Part shown: one piece after another, positions 59,540-64,000 of the stretch
Layout: each line of letters begins with the position of its first letter
How positions within the stretch are numbered: position 1 is the stretch's first letter
Assembly (NCBI RefSeq): GCF_003205875.1
Contig: NZ_PUBZ01000084.1
Span: forward strand, 1 to 64,000
Reading direction: 5' to 3'
From: Herpetosiphon llansteffanensis
GTDB taxonomy: Bacteria; Chloroflexota; Chloroflexia; Chloroflexales; Herpetosiphonaceae
DNA length: 64,000 nucleotides
Notes under the pieces: model-generated
Seen by the model: only the letters and a program-made list of their open reading frames with translations
The model's database searches: none
Told to the model about the DNA's origin: nothing
Translations under genes and position numbers: made by a program

Positions 59540-61465
59540 ATGCCAGATTTATCCCATACCAATATTGCCAATCATGCGCTGTTTGAAGAGCGCTTGCGCA
59601 ACTTGCCGCTTGCCCCGGGCGTGTATATTTATCGCGATCAAGCCAATACGATCATTTACGTGGGCAAATCCAAAAGCCTGCGCGATCGGGTGCGCTCGTA
59701 TTTTGGTGCGCCACGCGGTCTGACCAGCAAAACCCGCCGTTTGGTGCAAAATATCGCCGATTTTGAATTTATTACCACCGACACCGAGCTAGAAGCCTTG
59801 CTTTTAGAAATGAATCTCATTAAAAAGCATCGGCCACGCTACAACGTGTTGCTCAAAGATGATAAAAGTTATCCATATATCAAAATTACCAAGGAAGAAT
59901 GGCCACGAGTGCTACGTGTGCGCAAAGTGCTCGAAGATGGTGGAATTTATTTTGGGCCATTTGCAAAAGCCAGCAGCGTTTATGCAACAATTGAATTATT
60001 GAATAAATTATTTGCTTTTCGCTTATGTAACGATGATATGTTTAAAAAGCACCAGCGGCTAAACCGCGCTTGTATGTATTATGATATTAAACGCTGTCTT
60101 GGGCCATGTGCCAATAACTGCACCAGCGAAGAATATAGCACGGCAATTAATCAAGTACGTTTATTTTTAAGCGGCAAACCCGAAGCGATTCTGCGCGATC
60201 TCAAAGTAAAAATGAACCAAGCTGCCGAAGATTTGCAATTCGAGCGCGCGGCCTATGTGCGCGACCAAATCAAAGCAGTTGAGCGGGTGATGGAGCGCCA
60301 AAAGGTGCTCAATACTGCTGCCAGCGACCAAGATGTGATTGCCTTTGCCCGTGATGAAGGCAAAGCGGTAGTCCAAGTTTTCTATATTCGCGGCGGCAAA
60401 CTGATTGGTTCGGAGCCGTTTACCCTGCAAGGCACTGAAGAAGAACAGCCAGAAGCCTTGATGAGTTCATTTTTAACCCAATTTTATGATGCAGCTGCCG
60501 ATATTCCACCCAATATTCTGCTGCCCGATTATCCCGAAGAAACCCAAATTATCGAGCAATGGCTCGAAAGCAAGGGCGGGCACAAGGTCAGTTTGCAAGT
60601 GCCACGGCGCGGCGATAAGAAAGATTTGGTTGATTTGGCAGCACGCAACGCCAGCCAAACCCTCGATCAACTGCGATTGCAATGGCTGAATGCAGAACAA
60701 CGAGCGACAGCTGGATTAAGCCAATTGCGCGATGTCTTAAATTTGGCCGAATTGCCGCAACGCATCGAATGCTACGACATTTCCAATACTCAAGGCACCA
60801 ATTCGGTGGGCAGTATGGTAGTGTTCGAGCAGGGCGAGCCAGCCAAAAAGCACTATCGCCGCTTCAAAATCAAAACCGTCGAAGGCGCAAACGATGTGGC
60901 CTCGCTCAGCGAAGTGCTGCAACGGCGCTTTGCCCGCGCCGATGATACGGGCCAAAGCGATGATTCAGAGCCAGCAGAGCAACCAAGCGCCGAGCCAGCG
61001 AGCAACGACGAAACCTGGACAGTCCTGCCTGATCTGATTTTGATCGACGGTGGGATTGGCCAAGTCAATGCAGCCGCCAAAACCTTAGCAGCAGCAGGCT
61101 TCGAGCATATTCCGGTGGTTGGCTTGGTCAAGGGTGATACCAAAGGCCACTTGCCGTTTGGCTTGGTCAAGCCCGGTCAGCGCGTGCCCATCGCCTTTGC
61201 CCAAAACGATCCTGGCTTGCATCTTGTGCAGCGCATCGACGAAGAAGCCCACCGGTTTGCGATTAGCTATCACCGCAAATTGCGCACCAAAGGCATGCTG
61301 CGCTCGACGATGGAAGATATTCCAGGCATCGGCCCCAAACGCAAAAAAGCTTTGATCAACGCTTTTGGCTCGCTCGATGGCATTCGTAACGCCAGCATCG
61401 AGGAGCTAGCCGCCGTGCCCGGCATGACCCGCAAAGCCGCCGAGGAGATCAAAGGACTGTTATAG
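59540..61465 (+). CDS. uvrC: Excinuclease ABC subunit C
   Basis: A 641-residue nucleotide excision repair nuclease, making both cuts around a lesion. The N-terminal GIY-YIG domain starts PGVYIYRDQANTIIYVGKSKS (seen in two parts, residues 26-45). Four Cys (LCNDD, ACMYYDIKRCLGPC) match the recently recognised Fe-S ligands. The UVR motif is around EDLQFERAAYVRDQIKAVE, the RNase H-like domain has CYDISNTQGTNSVGSMVV and LILIDGGIGQVNAA, and the C-terminus has two HhH motifs (IPGIGPKRKKALINAFG, VPGMTRKAAEEI). GAGGT six bases before ATG supports the start; TATAAT at 59516-59521 is the probable -10. Confidence 0.96.
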   Translation: MPDLSHTNIANHALFEERLRNLPLAPGVYIYRDQANTIIYVGKSKSLRDRVRSYFGAPRGLTSKTRRLVQNIADFEFITTDTELEALLLEMNLIKKHRPRYNVLLKDDKSYPYIKITKEEWPRVLRVRKVLEDGGIYFGPFAKASSVYATIELLNKLFAFRLCNDDMFKKHQRLNRACMYYDIKRCLGPCANNCTSEEYSTAINQVRLFLSGKPEAILRDLKVKMNQAAEDLQFERAAYVRDQIKAVERVMERQKVLNTAASDQDVIAFARDEGKAVVQVFYIRGGKLIGSEPFTLQGTEEEQPEALMSSFLTQFYDAAADIPPNILLPDYPEETQIIEQWLESKGGHKVSLQVPRRGDKKDLVDLAARNASQTLDQLRLQWLNAEQRATAGLSQLRDVLNLAELPQRIECYDISNTQGTNSVGSMVVFEQGEPAKKHYRRFKIKTVEGANDVASLSEVLQRRFARADDTGQSDDSEPAEQPSAEPASNDETWTVLPDLILIDGGIGQVNAAAKTLAAAGFEHIPVVGLVKGDTKGHLPFGLVKPGQRVPIAFAQNDPGLHLVQRIDEEAHRFAISYHRKLRTKGMLRSTMEDIPGIGPKRKKALINAFGSLDGIRNASIEELAAVPGMTRKAAEEIKGLL

Positions 61466-61845
61466 AAGGATGAAGGATGAGGGATGAAGGCAAAAATCAA
61501 AAGTCAGAAGTCAAAATTTAACGCGGAGTCGTAGAGAACCAAAGGATGAAGGATGAGGGATGAAGAACAGAGAGCATAGAGCATAGAACATATGGCTATG
61601 GGCTATCGGCTTTGGGCTTTGGTCGAGTAGGCAAATAATCACAATAATCTGTGCAATCTGTGGCTAAAAACTCATCCTTCGTGCAATTCGTGGAATTCGT
61701 GGCAAAAAAAATACTCATTCGTGCTCTTCGTGTCCTTCGTGGATCAAAAACTTAACCTTCGCGATCTTGGCGGTTGCAACCCTTCGTGGATCAAAACCAG
61801 TGCCCAATGGAGATCCTATGTTCTATGCTCTCTGTTCTATGTTCT
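61466..61845. repeat. Large word-repeat block after uvrC
   Basis: Begins one base after the uvrC stop: GGATGAAGGATGAGGGATGA, AAAATCAAAAGTCAGAAGTC, a second GGATGAAGGATGAGGGATGA, AGAGCATAGAGCATAG, GGCTATGGGCTATCGGC, AATAATCTGTGCAATCTGTGG, GTGCAATTCGTGGAATTCGTGG, CGTGCTCTTCGTGTCCTTCG and TTCTATGCTCTCTGTTC. Confidence 0.85.
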
Positions 61846-61890
61846 CGCTGACCAGCGTAACAATTTTGCAACAAAAACATCAACGCAGCT

Positions 61891-61919
61891 TTGACAACTG
61901 CAAGGCCATGGTGTATCAT
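61891..61919 (+). promoter_or_regulatory. Promoter of tRNA-Pro
   Basis: Consensus TTGACA (61891-61896), exactly 17 bases, TATCAT (61914-61919). Initiation is expected about five bases before the mature tRNA 5' end. Confidence 0.8.
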
Positions 61920-61930
61920 CTTAGCATTGT

Positions 61931-62008
<78 letters not shown>

Positions 62009-62010
62009 CA

Positions 62011-62040
62011 ATCACCGTTTTGGCGGTGATTTTTTGTTTT
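62011..62040 (+). terminator. Intrinsic terminator of tRNA-Pro
   Basis: ATCACCG (62011-62017) pairs with CGGTGAT (62024-62030), followed by TTTTTTGTTTT. Confidence 0.9.
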
Positions 62041-62047
62041 TAGGCTT

Positions 62048-62076
62048 TTGACAAGCCTGCAACGCTGGTTGATAAT
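62048..62076 (+). promoter_or_regulatory. Promoter of the glycoside hydrolase gene, close to its start codon
   Basis: TTGACA (62048-62053), exactly 17 bases, GATAAT (62071-62076). Initiation near 62083 is only a few bases before ATG 62087. Confidence 0.65.
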
Positions 62077-62086
62077 GGCCTGCGCT

Positions 62087-63712
62087 ATGCAACGAAGCAC
62101 ATTTTTTCGATTCCAACCACTCCTCTGGCTTCTGATCGTTGGGGTTTGCGCAGGCAGCCTCGCCGCTTGGTCGTGGCTTGAAAATGAGCAATGGCGCGGC
62201 GTAAGTACGCACGTCGATCAGCCGATTGCTTGGGCCAACGTACCGCAAGGCGGCGTAAATTTGCCCAGTTTGCACCTCGAAGCGCCTGAGGTGATTTCGC
62301 GCACCCTCGATACGGCCAAAGCTGCTGGCTTTTATTGGCTACGCGTTCAGTTTCCGTGGGAAGATATTGAGATTCACGCCAAAAACGATTTTCGCGATTA
62401 TCGCCACGATTACAATGGCGATGGAACGGTCGACCAAAACGATGCAATCTCAGCTTGGACGAAATACGATGGGATTGTAGCCGCAGCTCAAGCCCGCAAT
62501 TTGCAACTGATCGTGCGGCTTGACCGCCCGCCAAGTTGGGCACGCCAAAACTTGCCCATGGAGAGTTTTCGCGTCGCCAAACGTGAGCAAGACCCAGGCT
62601 CAACCGGCCCGCCCGACAATTACGCCGATTATGGCGATTATGTGACTGCTGTCGTTGAGCGCTATCGTGGCAAAGTACGCTTTTTTCAGATTTGGAACGA
62701 GCCAAATTATGGCCACGAATGGAATTGGGCCGACCCCAATCCAAATGAATTTATCGAATTATTGAAACTTGGCTATACCCGCGCCAAAGCAGTCAACCCC
62801 GATGCAATCATTATTTTTCCGAGCCTTACGCCTGCTGATGGCTTCGATTGGCAAGCCAAGAACGATCTCGAATTTTTGGCCCAAATCTACGAGCGTGGCG
62901 GAGCTGCTTATTTTGATATTTTCAGTGCGCAGGGCTATGGCCTTGGCCAGCCAGCAACCGAAAATCGCTATGTGCGCCCAGTGCTCAACGCCGATGGTTC
63001 ATTGAAGCGCGATAAACTCTGGCAACGCCCGCTCGATTCGCGCACCGATGTGACGCGGGTGGTGTTGCTGCGCGAAGTGATGGAGCGCTACGGCGACGAG
63101 CATAAAGCGGTTTGGATTAGCGAATTCGGCTGGAACAGCTCACCAGTGGCGACCCAATATGGCGCGCCGGTTAGCGAAGAACAAAAAGCCCAATATCTAG
63201 TTGAATACTTGCACCGAGCACGCCAAGAATGGCCATGGCTTGGCGCGATGAATATTTGGTTTTTGCGGCCCGGGGTTGGCTTTTCGCCCGAAGATCCAAC
63301 CATTCATTTTGCCTTGCTCAAGAGCGATTGGACTGAACTGCCAGCCTATAGCGCCGTTCAATCATATCTGACTCAAGCGCCGCAATTGGGGATTGGTCGC
63401 TATCAGCCAACCGATTTGCTCTGGCAAAACAGCGCTGCGTATGTGGCAAATTGGTGGGGCGAACGGCTGAGCGTCGAAAGTACAGGCCCAATTGAGCTAG
63501 AAGTTGATGGCCAAGTGCTTCCAACCCAATCCTTTGAGGGCGACCTAGGCCAGCATCAACTGCGGATTCGGGGCGATTGGCAAACGCTCACGATTAGTCG
63601 CCAACGGGCTTGGTGGTGGCTTTGGGCCAGCATCCCGTTTGGGCTTTGGCTCGGCTTGTTGCTAGCATTGAAGCGTTTTTGGAGCGTCCTAGTACGAAAG
63701 AGACCTGTATGA
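62087..63712 (+). CDS. Clan GH-A glycoside hydrolase-like protein, membrane anchored
   Basis: A 541-residue protein with an N-terminal anchor (PLLWLLIVGVCAGSLAAW) and a C-terminal helix (WWLWASIPFGLWLGLLLALK), enclosing an external TIM barrel of the cellulase/GH39 type. The acid/base Glu is in FFQIWNEPNYG and the nucleophile Glu in VWISEFGWNSS. NGDGTVDQND looks like a calcium-binding or dockerin-like loop. ATG 62087 is chosen since the promoter places initiation just upstream; in-frame ATG 62075 and TTG 62048 lie in or before the -10. No Shine-Dalgarno is visible. The next gene overlaps in ATGA, so both may build or trim an exopolysaccharide. Confidence 0.85.
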   Translation: MQRSTFFRFQPLLWLLIVGVCAGSLAAWSWLENEQWRGVSTHVDQPIAWANVPQGGVNLPSLHLEAPEVISRTLDTAKAAGFYWLRVQFPWEDIEIHAKNDFRDYRHDYNGDGTVDQNDAISAWTKYDGIVAAAQARNLQLIVRLDRPPSWARQNLPMESFRVAKREQDPGSTGPPDNYADYGDYVTAVVERYRGKVRFFQIWNEPNYGHEWNWADPNPNEFIELLKLGYTRAKAVNPDAIIIFPSLTPADGFDWQAKNDLEFLAQIYERGGAAYFDIFSAQGYGLGQPATENRYVRPVLNADGSLKRDKLWQRPLDSRTDVTRVVLLREVMERYGDEHKAVWISEFGWNSSPVATQYGAPVSEEQKAQYLVEYLHRARQEWPWLGAMNIWFLRPGVGFSPEDPTIHFALLKSDWTELPAYSAVQSYLTQAPQLGIGRYQPTDLLWQNSAAYVANWWGERLSVESTGPIELEVDGQVLPTQSFEGDLGQHQLRIRGDWQTLTISRQRAWWWLWASIPFGLWLGLLLALKRFWSVLVRKRPV

Positions 63713-64000
63713 TGCTTGCACGTTGGCGTTGGCATCCATTGGCAACTGTCGGGGTTAGCGGCATCATGGCGTTAGCAATTTTGGCCTTGTATCGACCAAA
63801 ACGTTTTGCGCCCTTGATTGGTATTGATGAAGCGGCTGCGCATAATTTGCTGTTTGCGCTAGCGTTGCTGGCGCTTTTTGCGGCGCTTGCTTGGCTCCGG
63901 CCCGAAATTGGCTTGGCTGGCGTGGCCGCAACAATTCCCTTCAACTATCGCTCGCGCGGCTTTTGGGACGGCGACTTTCCGTTTATCAATGGCAAATATT
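63709..64000 (+). CDS. Multi-pass membrane protein, 3' end beyond the window
   Basis: The frame opens with ATG 63709 overlapping the hydrolase stop (ATGA) and stays open to the window end, 97 codons. It contains a hydrophobic segment (LATVGVSGIMALAILALY), a short loop FAPLIGIDEAAA, a second (LLFALALLALFAALAWL) and a third beginning GLAGVAATIP, then NYRSRGFWDGDFPF. This looks like the start of an O-antigen ligase/polymerase-type protein, but too little is visible to be sure. It is coupled to the upstream glycoside hydrolase. Confidence 0.75.
   Translation, partial: MMLARWRWHPLATVGVSGIMALAILALYRPKRFAPLIGIDEAAAHNLLFALALLALFAALAWLRPEIGLAGVAATIPFNYRSRGFWDGDFPFINGKY

Overview
The window looks like the left end of a draft contig from a filamentous Chloroflexota bacterium, most likely Herpetosiphon. 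This is inferred from the gene families, the moderate GC content, a subtilase with a seven-residue WAG repeat tail, and intergenic spaces filled with degenerate word-like repeats; no database search was possible. Bases 1-53 are not genomic. They match the Illumina Nextera i5 adapter plus the Tn5 mosaic end, so genomic sequence starts at 54 inside araA.

Layout. 54-2738: arabinose isomerase (5' truncated) and a LacI-type regulator. 2735-5745 (minus): two tandem zinc-ribbon membrane proteins and a fused homocysteine methyltransferase/methylene-THF reductase. 6331-11665: a large zinc-ribbon/cyclase/AAA/TPR signalling protein and a secreted subtilase facing each other across a terminator. 11905-18360: a phosphoesterase, a PrsW-like protease, a tungsten-type aldehyde ferredoxin oxidoreductase, and a murein-peptide recycling cluster (epimerase, NlpC/P60, GNAT). 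18482-20951: a compact leader-peptide attenuator, a small ORF, an orphan ABC ATPase and rsgA. 21092-23600 (minus): a Clp-like AAA ATPase and a membrane-anchored SH3 protein. 23753-34025: mostly housekeeping and envelope genes, including a phosphatase, a lipoprotein cyclophilin, two carbonic anhydrases, hydrolases, thioredoxin-like proteins, AzlCD, an RsbR-like STAS sensor and CoaX.

34182-45204: NERD protein, RecD2 helicase, DUF983 protein, a three-gene minus-strand operon (hydrolase, GT39-like glycosyltransferase with TPR, GH114-like protein), then an unrecognised 52-aa/626-aa gene pair with its own promoter and strong terminator. 45260-54562: a secreted three-repeat protein, a GHMP sugar kinase, two DinB-like proteins, a lipoprotein, and a heterodimeric ABC exporter with one degenerate ATP site. 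54785-64000: CoA-transferase, acyltransferase, a PD-(D/E)XK-like protein with an acetoacetate decarboxylase homologue, uvrC, tRNA-Pro(CGG), a glycoside hydrolase transcribed as an almost leaderless mRNA, and a membrane protein cut by the window end.

Two non-coding themes stand out. Ten blocks between genes are built from one shared vocabulary of short degenerate words, and three or four longer REP-like palindromes sit just after genes. The best candidate for an undescribed regulatory device is the attenuator at 18482-18710: promoter, Shine-Dalgarno, 27-codon ORF, and two mutually exclusive hairpins, one of them an intrinsic terminator.
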